Shown one piece after another: positions 47,501 to 55,757 of a stretch of 64,000 bases of DNA. The stretch spans positions 1-64,000 of the forward strand of contig QHXQ01000022.1 in assembly GCA_003223935.1 (NCBI GenBank). Reading direction: 5' to 3'. Positions within the stretch are counted from its first letter, which is position 1. Each line of letters begins with the position of its first letter. Origin of the DNA: Acidobacteriota bacterium (GTDB lineage Bacteria; Acidobacteriota; Blastocatellia; Pyrinomonadales; Pyrinomonadaceae). The position numbers and the translations under genes were made by a program. The notes beneath the pieces were generated by a model. The model ran no database searches. It saw only the letters and a program-made list of their open reading frames with translations, and was not told the origin of the DNA.

Positions 47501-48389
47501 CAAGCCCGCGTACCAGTTCGGGCAACTCTGCGGCGGGGCGTTCGAGTTGCACGAGATGTTCGTAGTTGAGTGGATGCGGAAAATGGAACGAGACCCAACC
47601 GCGCACGCGCTCATGCGCCGCCGGCTGGGTCGCGTGCGCCGCCGCCCAAGCTTCCAAGAGTCGCAACGCAGACCGGACGAAACTGAGATTCGGCTCGGTC
47701 GCGCTCGCGTCAACGAACGGCGCAAGCAATGTTTCGGCGTCCGTTCCGGCAACGCTTTGACGTATGCGTTCGATCTCTCGTGTGATCTCGGTTATCGCTT
47801 CACCATCTGTCGCTGCGTCCTTCTTCGCGCCGCGTTTGTCGAGTTGTTGCTCCCAAGCGAGCAGGCGCGTGGTCATTTGCGCGCTGCCGAGTTCGTCATC
47901 CGTAGCGAGCGTGTCGGCGAAGGCGGCGTGACGTAATGCCTTGAGCGCCGCGTGTGCAGCGTCAGCATCAATCGTCAATGCTTGCTCGGCCGGGAATTTT
48001 TTGAGCGCGCGCCGAGTTGTGAAAGTTTTGAACTGAACAATTGGGTCTTGCGCCGTGATCTGACCAATGTGCGTTGCGCGTTCGCGCTCGACGCCGAACA
48101 GGCGCGCGATGAAGCGCGAGAGATGCGGCGCGACGGCGATGAGCAGTTCTGATTCCTGCTTCGTGCCAGCGATGTTCGCGCCGCGCGCTTCGAGGTAGGT
48201 CATCAGCGAGCGGTGCCGTGATTCATCTTCACGCGCAACTTCGGCATAAAAAACGCCTGCCAATTCGCGCAGGCGTTCGGGGCGGTAGAGATCGCTGTAG
48301 GTAAAATCCGCAATGCCGAGCGGGAAATCCGCGCCCATCGCGTCCGTCGGTGCAGACAGATTATCGCTGTCGAGAAAAAGTTGCTGCAT
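44592..48389 (-). CDS. Giant Nfn-like flavoprotein fusion (GltD-like plus PyrK/FNR-like modules)
   Basis: A 1265-residue protein. Residues 1-310 match nothing recognised. Eight cysteines at 325-409 (CLYCHERDKDSCSKG; GCPLD; MCPGTGHRICNDCMKSC) look like two [4Fe-4S] sites, as in GltD/NfnB-type subunits. An FAD-binding Rossmann motif (VVGLGPAGYTLAHYLL, about 467-482) and a second nucleotide motif (VVIGGGLTAIDTATE) follow. From about residue 945 a ferredoxin-reductase domain begins (RKFHPGQFYRLQNYE, VVMGPTGTPTE, LLAGGGLGNAVLFSIA), ending with a PyrK-type [2Fe-2S] set (Cys1193, 1199, 1202, 1220). In bacteria with electron-bifurcating NfnAB these two parts are separate subunits. A transhydrogenase or ferredoxin:NAD(P)H role is inferred. 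Monocistronic. Confidence 0.82.
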   Translation of the reverse strand: MQQLFLDSDNLSAPTDAMGADFPLGIADFTYSDLYRPERLRELAGVFYAEVAREDESRHRSLMTYLEARGANIAGTKQESELLIAVAPHLSRFIARLFGVERERATHIGQITAQDPIVQFKTFTTRRALKKFPAEQALTIDADAAHAALKALRHAAFADTLATDDELGSAQMTTRLLAWEQQLDKRGAKKDAATDGEAITEITREIERIRQSVAGTDAETLLAPFVDASATEPNLSFVRSALRLLEAWAAAHATQPAAHERVRGWVSFHFPHPLNYEHLVQLERPAAELPELVRGLDQNLRRRDGFALTDPRATPRQVLDEVNYCLYCHERDKDSCSKGLREGASNTGAFKRNPLGIALEGCPLDEKISEMHLLQKRGDSIAALALVVIDNPMCPGTGHRICNDCMKSCIFQKQEPVNIPQAETGVLTDVLQLPYGFEIYSLLTRWNPLNAKRPFALPYNGRNVLVVGLGPAGYTLAHYLLNEGFGVVGIDGLKIEPLDRTLTGDGGRHVPRAIRDVREIEGPLQTRVLAGFGGVSEYGITVRWDKNFLTLIHLTLARRERFRFYGGTRFGGTLTIEDAWALGFDHIAIATGAGKPTIINMRNNLLRGIRKASDFLMALQLTGAFKRDALANLQVRLPAVVIGGGLTAIDTATELFAYYPVQVEKLLARHEELVKEFGEAEIFARFDAEERAVYEEFLAHGRAVRDERVRARAAGEPPDFVPLVRAWGGVSIVYRKRLQDAPAYRLNHEEVVKSLEEGINFIENMTPVEAVADERGAVAALIFERMCQDAETKKWRPSGELVRLPARTVCVAAGTSPNTIYEREQPGTFALDEWREFFAPHKLERTADGAWRLTPAAKGERAFFTSYESDGRFVTYYGDNHPTYAGNVVKAMASARHGYEQIAALFSEEIAAVEAANGGAQTEQTEHAAQFARLIEHLDDELVARVVRVDRLTPTIVEVIVRAPMQARKFHPGQFYRLQNYETDAQVVSDTKLMMEGLALTGAWVDKAEGLLSLIVLEMGASSRLCATLKPGQQVVVMGPTGTPTEIPTNETVLLAGGGLGNAVLFSIAKALREAHCRVIYFAGYKKGEDLFKREEIEAATDQVIWSTDTGAAIAPRRPQDMHFRGNIVQAIKAYADGQFGAPMFDLRTVERIIAIGSDRMMAAVKQARHEVLAPHLNPAHVGVGSINSPMQCMMKEVCAQCLQRHVNPETGAESFVFSCFNQDQLLDEVDFQNLNARLRANTVQEKLANLWLDKLFRAAETEMH

Positions 48390-48563
48390 AAACCCGTCTT
48401 GTAGCCGGAGATTGGTTCAGGAGAGTTAGTTGAGTATCAGTCCGCATGAACGAAACGACGCGCTGGCGGCGCGACCGAGACAAGTATAACATCAGCTTGC
48501 ATTGTAACCGTAAAGCAGACTGGTGCGCTGTGACTGAGGTCACACGTGAACGCTGTAAGCGGC

Positions 48564-48593
48564 TTGCCAACTTCATTGCAGCCCAACTATAAT
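48564..48593 (+). promoter_or_regulatory. Sigma-70-type promoter of tRNA-Glu
   Basis: TTGCCA (48564-48569) and a perfect TATAAT (48588-48593) are separated by 18 nt. Transcription should start near 48600, about 24 nt before the mature tRNA 5' end. It is the best promoter match seen in the window. Confidence 0.85.
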
Positions 48594-48623
48594 CAAGCGT
48601 CTTTTGAGACAAAGAAGTTATAA

Positions 48624-48698
48624 GGCCCGTTCGTCTAGGGGTTAGGACGTGGCCCTCTCAAGGCCAAAACACGAGTTCAAATCTCGTACGGGCTACCA
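48624..48698 (+). tRNA. tRNA-Glu (anticodon CTC)
   Basis: A 75 nt tRNA including an encoded CCA end. Acceptor GGCCCGT pairs with ACGGGCT (first pair G-U). The anticodon stem TGGCC/GGCCA encloses loop CTCTCAA with anticodon CTC, which reads GAG. The T arm is ACGAG-TTCAAAT-CTCGT. It has its own promoter (48564) and terminator (48702). It lies in the gap between the Nfn-like and Oar-like genes. Confidence 0.96.
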
Positions 48699-48701
48699 AA
48701 T

Positions 48702-48740
48702 AACCGGCGATCATCGCATTGATGATCGCCGGTTTTCTTA
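48702..48740 (+). terminator. Rho-independent terminator of tRNA-Glu
   Basis: A perfect 14-bp stem, AACCGGCGATCATC pairing with GATGATCGCCGGTT, with a 5 nt loop and followed by TTCTT. It begins 4 nt after the CCA end. It may also stop transcription from the convergent Oar-like gene, though with a poor U-tract on that strand. Confidence 0.95.
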
Positions 48741-48776
48741 TCGCGAGGCATTCATTCTCTTTCAGCCCCCGTCCCT

Positions 48777-51700
48777 TCAGAACAGCAGGCGCACGGCGAA
48801 TTGGAAGTTGCGCGGGCCGCCACCGCCGAGGAAGGGATTGCCGATGCCGACGTCGGGCGTGACGGTGAGCGGTAGGAAACCGATGCCGCGCCCGGTCACG
48901 GGGTCAATGCCGTTGAAGCTCGCGTCCACGGCGAACGCGGGCAGCAGGGGCGAAGCGAAGTTCGGATGATTGAACAGATTGAAAATCTCCGTGCGCAGTT
49001 GCAGCTTGACGCGCTCGTTCAATGGCGTCGTCTTGAAGATCGAAAAATCGAAGTTGCGATAGCCGGGGCCAATGAGCGCGTTGCGGCCTAAGCTGCCGAA
49101 GTGCATCGTGCCGGGGAGACACGCGGCGGCGCTGCCGTCGCCTGTCGGGTCGAGCGTGCAAGGCACTTTGAAGGCGGCGAGATTCAAGAAACGGTCGGGC
49201 CCGCTCGTGCCGGCGAAGGGATCACCGACGAGGTCTGGGCGCGGGAAGAATTCGCCCGTGCCGTTGTAGTCGTCGAATAGATTAACGTGGAACGGATTGC
49301 CACTGCGCAAAGTGAGGATGCCATTCAACTGCCACCCGCCGCCGATGCGCGGATGCGCGCCGAAAAAGTTCGGCACGTCGTAGGTGAACGTGGCGACGAA
49401 GCGTTGACGCACGTCGAAGTTGGAGTTGGCGCGTTCGAGGTCTGCGCGGAAACTGTTGTCGGGTTGCGTCGCGTTGGCGACGTAGTCCTGCCCATCCGAG
49501 GCGTTGTCAATCGAATGCGACCAAGTGTAGTTGAGCGAAGCGGTGAAGCCGCGCCTTTGTCTGAGCGTGAGGCTCGTTTGCAGCGCGTTGTAGCTTGAAG
49601 AGGCTGAGGCTTCGAGCAGGTTGACATAGAAGAACGTGCCGCCCGACGGCGCGAAGGGGCCGTTATCAAAGGGGCGCGCGGTTGAGACCGCCGGGTTGAC
49701 GGGTTGATTGATGTCGCGATAGCGAAACAGCTTGCGCCCTTGCGAGCCGACGTAGCCGACTTGCAACACGACATTGCGCCAGAGTTCCTGCTGCACGTTC
49801 ACGTTGTAATTCTGCACATAAGGTGTGCGCATATTTCGATCAACGGCGAAGACATCTGAGTCGCTAAAGCCATTGAAGATGGGCACGCCTGATTGAATCT
49901 GCGCGACGGTTGAGAAGGAGAAGAGGATCGGCGCAGGCCCCACAGGATTGTAAGCCGGCCCCGGATTGAATGTATTGAAGGGCAGTTGCCCGACGAAGAA
50001 GTCTTGCGAGAAGGCATCGTAAAAGAGGCCCCAACCAGCGCGCACGACCGTCTTGCTCTTGCCGGTCACGTCATAGGCTAGCCCAACGCGCGGCGAGAAG
50101 TTGTTCCAATCGTTGTTGTAGAGTTGATCGAGACCGTTTGTGCCGACGAGGACGAGGCCGCGTGTGCGGTCAAAGTTGCTCAAGCGATTGTTCTGTTCGC
50201 TGATGACGCCGAAGAAATCGTAACGCAGGCCGGCGTTCAAAGTGAGCTTGCGGGTCGCGCGCCAGCTATCTTGAATGTAGGCGGCGTGCGAGTTCTGCGC
50301 CGTGCCGCGTTGCGAGTCGCCGCGTGCGGCGCGACTGCCAGATGAACTCAAGTTGCCGGCCAGAAAATCTGCGAACGTGTCGAAGGTCAGACGCCCGCGA
50401 TAGCCTGCGTCGAAGAAGGCATCGACGAACGTGCGGCGAAATTCATAACCGAATTTGAGATCGTGACCCGTTAGCTTCCAAGAGAAGTTGTCAATGAACT
50501 GATAATTTGTATCTATGCGCCCGCGCGGGTTGCCGATGTTTGAGCCGATGGAGGCGATGGTTGCGCCGCCGAACGTCGCGTCGCTGCGAAAGCGGATGAA
50601 GGGCAGACCGAAGTCGCGCGCGTTGGTGATGCCGTTGTTAAGACCGATGCTGCGCGGATCAAAATCGCTGTCTTCGGGGAAGAAGCTTTCGCGGAAACGG
50701 TTGTAGCCGAAGCGCGCCTCGTTCACCTTCTGCGACGAGAGAATCTTGAGATAAGAGAGCGAGACGAGATGCACGCGCGTCGGCGTGACGGTGTTATAGC
50801 CGGGCAGGATGTTGCCGCCTTGCAAGGCGAGCGGGAACGATTGATTGCTGTTGCCGAAATAGTAACGGCCGGTCAGTTGGTTGTGCTCGTTGAATGAATG
50901 ATCGATCTTGGCGATCACGCTGTCCACATCGTTCATGGCGCGCGTTGTGGCGAACAGGTTCGGACTGGGATCGAAGAGCGGCATGGTGCGGTTCGGCGCG
51001 GGCCAAGGGTTGCGCGCAAGCAGACGCGCGATGACCGGATTGGTCGCGCCGCCGAGCGCAGCGATCTCGCGCGGGTCGGGCACGCGCGCCGTCGAGTTCA
51101 AACCGACGCGCTCGCGCTGTCCTTCGTAAGCGGTGTAGAAGAAGGTGCGCTTCTTGACGATGGGGCCGCCGAGCGCGAAGCCGAATTGATTGTTACGCAG
51201 AGCGGTCTGCGGGTCGGGTTTCGGGTTGAAGAAGTTGCGCGCGTCGGTCGCGTTGTTGCGCAAGAACTCGAACGCTGCGCCGTGCAGATCGTTTGTGCCC
51301 GACTTGGTGACGAGGTTGACGATGGCACCGGAGTTGCGCCCGTACTCGGCTTCAAAGTCTGAGAGGACGGCGGCCTCGGCAATCGCTTCGATGGGCAGGA
51401 TGGTGGCAGGCGTGCCGAAGACGCCGGCCTCGTTGATCGCGGGGAGATTGCGATAGCCGTCGTTCATGTCCGTGCCGTCGAGCAGATAGTTGTTCGCGCG
51501 CCCGCGATTGCCGTTGGAACTGAACAGGCCGAACGAACCGGGCGAATCTGTCGCGCCCGAAGGATCGGCCGTCGCGCCCGGCACGAGCACAAGGAACTTC
51601 GTGAAGTCGCGCCCGTTGACTGGCAACTCCGCAACCTCTCGCTCTGAGATCGTCCCGCCGAGCGTGTTGTTCGTCGTCTCGACCTGATTGGTGTCTGAAC

Positions 51701-52085
51701 GAACTTCAATAACTTCCTCAAGCACACGCGCGCCGATACTAAAATCTACGCGGCGCTCTTGCGCCACCTCAACGAGCACATCAATCGCTTTCTTAGTCTC
51801 AAGTCCAGAGCTTTCGACCATCACTTCATAAGTGCCTATTGGGAGTTCGGTGATGGTGTAATTCCCCTGATCATCTGTGACTGTCGAACGCTCGATGCCG
51901 GTGTTAACATTTTTAGCTATGATCGTCGCGGCCGGCACGACTGCACCGTTCGGATCGGTGACAGTGCCGAGAATCGTGCCGCGAAAAGTTTGCGCGTGGG
52001 TGGGCGCGTTGAAGAGACAGATGAGCGCGCAGAGCAAGAACGTGATGAGCGCGAGACGGAGCAGAGCGGTCGTCGGGTTGAACAT
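48777..52085 (-). CDS. Oar-like TonB-dependent-receptor-type outer-membrane protein
   Basis: A 1102-residue outer-membrane protein. The signal peptide (LITFLLCALICLFNAPTHA) is followed by a carboxypeptidase-regulatory domain (GTILGTVTDPNGAVVPAATI; TELPIGTYEVMVESSGLETK), a plug-like domain with LPVNGRDFTKFLVLVPGA, YLLDGTDMNDGYRN and AEYGRNSGAIVNLVTKSGTN, and a long barrel ending GPRNFQFAVRLLF. It has the full length and complete motif set of the Oar-like family common in Acidobacteria and Myxococcota. No TonB box was assigned. The ligand is unknown; such proteins are proposed to take up oligosaccharides or other large substrates. It is transcribed alone toward the tRNA. Confidence 0.95.
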   Translation of the reverse strand: MFNPTTALLRLALITFLLCALICLFNAPTHAQTFRGTILGTVTDPNGAVVPAATIIAKNVNTGIERSTVTDDQGNYTITELPIGTYEVMVESSGLETKKAIDVLVEVAQERRVDFSIGARVLEEVIEVRSDTNQVETTNNTLGGTISEREVAELPVNGRDFTKFLVLVPGATADPSGATDSPGSFGLFSSNGNRGRANNYLLDGTDMNDGYRNLPAINEAGVFGTPATILPIEAIAEAAVLSDFEAEYGRNSGAIVNLVTKSGTNDLHGAAFEFLRNNATDARNFFNPKPDPQTALRNNQFGFALGGPIVKKRTFFYTAYEGQRERVGLNSTARVPDPREIAALGGATNPVIARLLARNPWPAPNRTMPLFDPSPNLFATTRAMNDVDSVIAKIDHSFNEHNQLTGRYYFGNSNQSFPLALQGGNILPGYNTVTPTRVHLVSLSYLKILSSQKVNEARFGYNRFRESFFPEDSDFDPRSIGLNNGITNARDFGLPFIRFRSDATFGGATIASIGSNIGNPRGRIDTNYQFIDNFSWKLTGHDLKFGYEFRRTFVDAFFDAGYRGRLTFDTFADFLAGNLSSSGSRAARGDSQRGTAQNSHAAYIQDSWRATRKLTLNAGLRYDFFGVISEQNNRLSNFDRTRGLVLVGTNGLDQLYNNDWNNFSPRVGLAYDVTGKSKTVVRAGWGLFYDAFSQDFFVGQLPFNTFNPGPAYNPVGPAPILFSFSTVAQIQSGVPIFNGFSDSDVFAVDRNMRTPYVQNYNVNVQQELWRNVVLQVGYVGSQGRKLFRYRDINQPVNPAVSTARPFDNGPFAPSGGTFFYVNLLEASASSSYNALQTSLTLRQRRGFTASLNYTWSHSIDNASDGQDYVANATQPDNSFRADLERANSNFDVRQRFVATFTYDVPNFFGAHPRIGGGWQLNGILTLRSGNPFHVNLFDDYNGTGEFFPRPDLVGDPFAGTSGPDRFLNLAAFKVPCTLDPTGDGSAAACLPGTMHFGSLGRNALIGPGYRNFDFSIFKTTPLNERVKLQLRTEIFNLFNHPNFASPLLPAFAVDASFNGIDPVTGRGIGFLPLTVTPDVGIGNPFLGGGGPRNFQFAVRLLF

Positions 52086-52214
52086 TGGGACGAAAGACCT
52101 CCTCGCAGAATGCGATCTGTGTGCGTCGAGCTTGGCCCTGATCCTTTGATCGTCGGGCGCGAGGTTGGACTGAAACGAAGCGAGTATAGCCGAGCGCGGG
52201 TTGGAGTCAACAGA

Positions 52215-52295
52215 GGAAAATGCAGAATGCAGAATGCAGAATGATGAATGATGGACAGTTGCTTTCTAATCATCATTCATCATTCTGCATTTTCC
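52215..52295. repeat. Intergenic 7-mer hairpin, ATGCAGA / AATGATG words
   Basis: The left arm has ATGCAGA three times followed by ATGATGA words; the right arm 52270-52294 reads CATCATTCATCATTCTGCAT and onward. It ends directly at the stop codon of the minus-strand lipoprotein gene (52297). Confidence 0.92.
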
Positions 52296-52296
52296 T

Positions 52297-53055
52297 TTAC
52301 AACCGGCTGAGTGCTTTTTGCGCGAGCGTCCTGGCTTTCTTTTGGCGGACGGCATCGGTGTCCGTGCCGCCGAGGCTGATGCGGATGAAGCGGTCGCCCT
52401 TCAGGGCGTAGAGCGCGCCGCTCACGCGCCCGTTGACCCAATAAGCTTCGTCGCCGACGCCGCTCACGCGTTGCGGCGGTGGGCCTTTCTCTTCTTCCTC
52501 TGCGCCGCGCCCGCCGCCCGTTTTGTCTTTGTCCTTGTCTTTATCTTTTGCGCGGTCGCGCTCCCTTTCTTTGTCGCGCTCGCCCTCTTCGGCGGCGCGC
52601 GTGAAGTTCTCGCGCCAAAATGCGCGCGGACTTGTACGGCTTCCGGGCATGGCTTGCGTGACTTCGAGGCTGACCGACTTGGTGAAGGTCGGCGTCGTGT
52701 AGAAGCACTGCGCGATGGCGAACGACGAGTCGCTGCGCTGGCTCGGCTTCGTCTCCTTGATCTCTTCGCCTTGCACGGCCTTGATGTCGTCGGACGTTAA
52801 GAGCGCACAAGCGTCTTTGGCGTTGGCACTGACGGGCACGTTGGGTTGCGTGCCTGTTGATGCAGACGTGTTGGCGGCCGTCTGCGGCGAGCCGGATGCT
52901 TGCGGCGACGCGGCCGGCTGACTCGTCGTCATAACGGTCTGTTCGGTGGTTGTTTGCGCGGGCGCGTTGGCTGTCTGGTTGGTATTCGAGTTTGAAGCGC
53001 AGCCAGCGAGCGGTAAGGCGCATAGGAACGAGACCAAGAGCAGCTTAAAGCGCAT
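52297..53055 (-). CDS. Lipoprotein of unknown function with charged low-complexity segment
   Basis: A 252-residue lipoprotein. The signal peptide ends in a lipobox, LAGC (cysteine 19), followed by a Thr/Gln/Ala/Ser-rich linker. A conserved-looking domain begins KDACALLTSDDIKAVQGEEI, with QCFYTTPTFTKSVSLEVTQA, a form seen in proteins annotated as DUF3558-like. It is interrupted by a strongly charged stretch (EGERDKERERDRAKDKDKDK) and ends with GDEAYWVNGRVSGALYALKG and FIRISLGG. The likely place is the inner or outer membrane facing the periplasm. The next gene upstream on this strand is a DsbA-like protein, which could oxidise its two cysteines; that link is speculative. Confidence 0.78.
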   Translation of the reverse strand: MRFKLLLVSFLCALPLAGCASNSNTNQTANAPAQTTTEQTVMTTSQPAASPQASGSPQTAANTSASTGTQPNVPVSANAKDACALLTSDDIKAVQGEEIKETKPSQRSDSSFAIAQCFYTTPTFTKSVSLEVTQAMPGSRTSPRAFWRENFTRAAEEGERDKERERDRAKDKDKDKDKTGGGRGAEEEEKGPPPQRVSGVGDEAYWVNGRVSGALYALKGDRFIRISLGGTDTDAVRQKKARTLAQKALSRL

Positions 53056-53126
53056 CTGAAAGATTCCTCCGAACGTTGATGAATTTATGATCGAGCTTCG
53101 CTAACAGCTTGTCTTTTTAACTGACC

Positions 53127-53831
53127 TCAAAAACTCTTGCCGGCGAGCGCGGCGTCGAGAAACGAACGCAGATCGGTCGGCGTCTGCAATTTATCGGCGG
53201 GCAGTTCGCGCCCGTTCAAGAAAAAGGTCGGCGTGGATTTGACGCCGAGCGAGTTGCCGCGCTCGTGATCGGCGACGATGCGCGCGTCCACCTCCGCACT
53301 GTCCATGTCGCGTTTGAAGCGTTCAAGGTCGAGACCGATGGCGCTGGCATAAGTTTCAAAGATGGCGCGCGGGTTCGCATCCTTCGACCAGTCGCGTTGT
53401 GTGCGAAAGAGCCGGTCGTGCATCTCCCAGAACTTACCTTGCACGCCAGCGGCTTCGGCCGCGTGCGCGGCCACGAGTGCGCTCTGATGCGCCTGCGTCA
53501 AAGGGTATTGCCGAAAGATGAAACGCAGCTTGTCGCCGTAGTCCGTTCTGATCTTCTCCACTTCGGGATAAGCGTTGCCGCACGGCGGACACTGATAATC
53601 GCCGAACTCTTCGAGCGTGAGCGGCGCATTCTCCCGACCGCTCGCGTGCGGCGGTTGCGCGCCCGGCGCACCCACCGCGACCGCGCCCGTGCCGCTAGAC
53701 TTGCGCGCCGAACGCCACAGCCACGCGCCTACGGCGACCGCCGCGACGAGCACAACGGCGATGATGATGAACGGCAGATAGTGTTTCGTCTGCGGCGGCG
53801 GCGCTTGTCTGGTCTCTCGTTTTTTACTCAT
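53127..53831 (-). CDS. Membrane-anchored DsbA-like thiol oxidoreductase
   Basis: A 234-residue protein. The N-terminal anchor (YLPFIIIAVVLVAAVAVGAWLW) is followed by a thioredoxin-fold domain with active site CPPC in GDYQCPPCGNAYPEVEKI, FRQYPLTQAHQSALVAAHAA, the helical insert (QRDWSKDANPRAIFETYASAIGL, here given only as its endpoints QRDWSKD and ASAIGL), and the cis-Pro loop GVKSTPTFFLNGRELP. CPPC occurs in DsbA-type DSBA/Thioredoxin_4 proteins that oxidise or isomerise exported proteins. It presumably acts in the periplasm, tethered to the inner membrane. It stands between a lipoprotein and a Fn3/PKD gene, all minus strand, and is preceded by a strong hairpin at 53890. Confidence 0.93.
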   Translation of the reverse strand: MSKKRETRQAPPPQTKHYLPFIIIAVVLVAAVAVGAWLWRSARKSSGTGAVAVGAPGAQPPHASGRENAPLTLEEFGDYQCPPCGNAYPEVEKIRTDYGDKLRFIFRQYPLTQAHQSALVAAHAAEAAGVQGKFWEMHDRLFRTQRDWSKDANPRAIFETYASAIGLDLERFKRDMDSAEVDARIVADHERGNSLGVKSTPTFFLNGRELPADKLQTPTDLRSFLDAALAGKSF

Positions 53832-53889
53832 GCGGTGCGCGTAAGTTTATGGCGCGCGGTACACGGCTGGCAACCTCTTCGCGCCCGAA

Positions 53890-53931
53890 ACACGACTAGC
53901 GCCACGTGACGTTCGACGGCGCTAGTCGTGT
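53890..53931 (-). terminator. Perfect 14-bp hairpin terminator
   Basis: ACACGACTAGCGCC (53890-53903) pairs perfectly with GGCGCTAGTCGTGT (53918-53931) around 14 nt. It lies just beyond the stop of the Fn3/PKD gene and upstream of the DsbA-like start. The U-tract is short (TTT on the minus strand). Confidence 0.75.
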
Positions 53932-53958
53932 GTGCGCTCAACTGTTCAGCGCCACGCG

Positions 53959-55340
53959 CTACTGCACGGTGATGATCACTTCGGCGACGTTGACGCTCTG
54001 CCCGCCGCGCGAGTCCTTCACGATCAGCGAGGCGCGATAGCTGCCCGCGACCGGATAGACGTGCGCGAGCGCGGGCGTCGTCTGCGTCACGACCGAGCCG
54101 TCGCCGAAGTTGAACGTGTAGGACGCGATTGCATCGCCCGCATCCGGGTCGCTCGATTGCGCGCCGCTAAAGTTCACCGTCAGCGGCAGCGCGCCCGTCG
54201 TCGGCGAAGCATTGAGCACGGCCGTCGGCGGATGCTGCGGGCGGCAGAAGTTCGAGCCGATGAGCGTGTAAGCGGGCGTCGTGTCGGTCTTGTCAAGCGC
54301 GCTCGAAGAGATGACGTTCGTGCCGCCGGTCTGACCGAAAGTGCGCGGACTGATGTTGGTCAACGTCTGACCCGCCGCAGGCGAACCGACCTGACTATCC
54401 TGCACGACAATCGTGATCGTGCCGGCCAGTTTGTTGACCGTACCGATGGCCGCGCCCTTGCGATTCGGCGCGTTGGTGTTCGAGGGCGGCACACTCGTCG
54501 GCGGAATCGGCAGCGCCGGCCCGACATCGCCATAGTCGAAACTGAACACGCCGTTGTTATCAGTCTTCGCCGCGACGTACTGGCGCGGCCCCGTGCCCCA
54601 ATCCCAGATCACGTACCAATAGCTGTTGGGCGGCACGGTGCTTAAGTCTTTCAACTGCAAAGTGAATGCGGGCCGGCCCTGCCCGTCGCCGACGTAAGGC
54701 TCTGCGATGAACAACTCTTGGATGTCGGGCGACGGGGGCGCGGGCGGCGTGTCCGCGCCGTCCTTGACCACGCTCACGCCCGGCATGTTGCACGGATCGC
54801 CCGCCGAAGCGATAAGCATCGGCGTGACTTCATCCGAAGCACATGGCTGGCTCTCGCCGACCGCATTCACGGCCGTCACCATGTAGTAGTAGGTCGTGCC
54901 GGCTTGCGCCGTGATGTCGTCGAAGCCTGTGGACGGGCCGAGATTGACAAGCAGGGCGCGCGGCGACGTGCTCGTGCGGCGATAAACCTTGTAGCCGGTG
55001 ACGGCCGCGCCGCCGTTGTCGGGCACGGGCCAAGTCAGATGCACGCCCGCAGAATCGGCCGTGGCGGTGACGAGCGGATTGCCGGGCACGTTTGCGCCCG
55101 CCGGGTCGAAGTCATGGAAGAGTGGGCGACCACCGGACTGGCGCGCGATGGAAGCGAGCGCCGTGTAGGTGAGCGGATTCGTGGCCGTGTTCGCCGTCGT
55201 GAGCGTGCCGCTTGCGGGCGTGGCCGCTTCACTGCGCGTGCTCAAGAGAAGCGCGGCAGCAGACAGCAAGCGAGGGCGCAAACAAAGCGCAGGCGCGCGC
55301 TGAAATTCTGTTGGCGAATGGGCAGCAGATACCGTGACAT
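53959..55340 (-). CDS. Secreted Fn3/PKD protein, signal peptide split by a frameshift
   Basis: The main frame (53959-55281) encodes a fibronectin-III domain (VTATADSAGVHLTWPVPDNG, GYKVYRRTSTSP, GTTYYYMVTAVNAVGES), a middle region of unknown type and a C-terminal PKD domain (LPLTVNFSGAQSSDPDAGD, YTFNFGDGSVV, VIITVQ). The only start in that frame is a TTG at 55281 without SD. A different frame starts at ATG 55340 with AAGGAG 6 nt upstream. It reads MSRYLLPIRQQNFSARLRFV and CALACC before hitting a stop at 55242. Joining the two gives a perfect signal peptide (basic start, CALACCLL core, STRSEA site). One base is therefore probably missing between about 55244 and 55281, either mutation or sequencing error. 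Confidence 0.75.
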
Positions 55341-55757
55341 TGACGTCTCCTTAATTTACGGCGAAGTCTGCGCGCGCTCTTGCCGGACAATGGAGCGGCG
55401 ACTACGGGCGTCGAGCAGATTTTCAAACTTCGGACTCAAAGCGACGGGTACACGATAGCCACGCGGCTTGAGAAATCCTTGAGGAAAATTTGAGCCGGGA
55501 AAATTTCGAGGATGGAATGTTTGATCAGACCGCGTACGATTTAGCGATGGATCGGCGCAACATGAAGAGGCGGAGAAAAAATGATCTCGTGCCAGATTGC
55601 AAATTAATTTGAGGGGTTCTGAATGAAAGAAGAGAGAAAAGATTAACCACGAAATCACACGAAGTGACACTAACCAAGAATGCCCGCTTGTTCGTATCTG
55701 TTGCTTCGTGTGATTTCGTGGCTAATTACCCAGCGGCTTAATTCAAGCCGCGCTGAT
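55341..55757. other. Intergenic region with an AACCACGAA-type inverted repeat
   Basis: 417 bp between two minus-strand genes; no gene was recognised. It holds an 18-bp perfect inverted repeat, CCACGAAATCACACGAAG (55647-55664) pairing with CTTCGTGTGATTTCGTGG (55704-55721), the same word family as 9988-10063. It probably acts as the 3' end of the rtcB unit and holds the promoter of the Fn3/PKD gene, whose ribosome-binding site AAGGAG lies at about 55347-55352. Confidence 0.75.
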
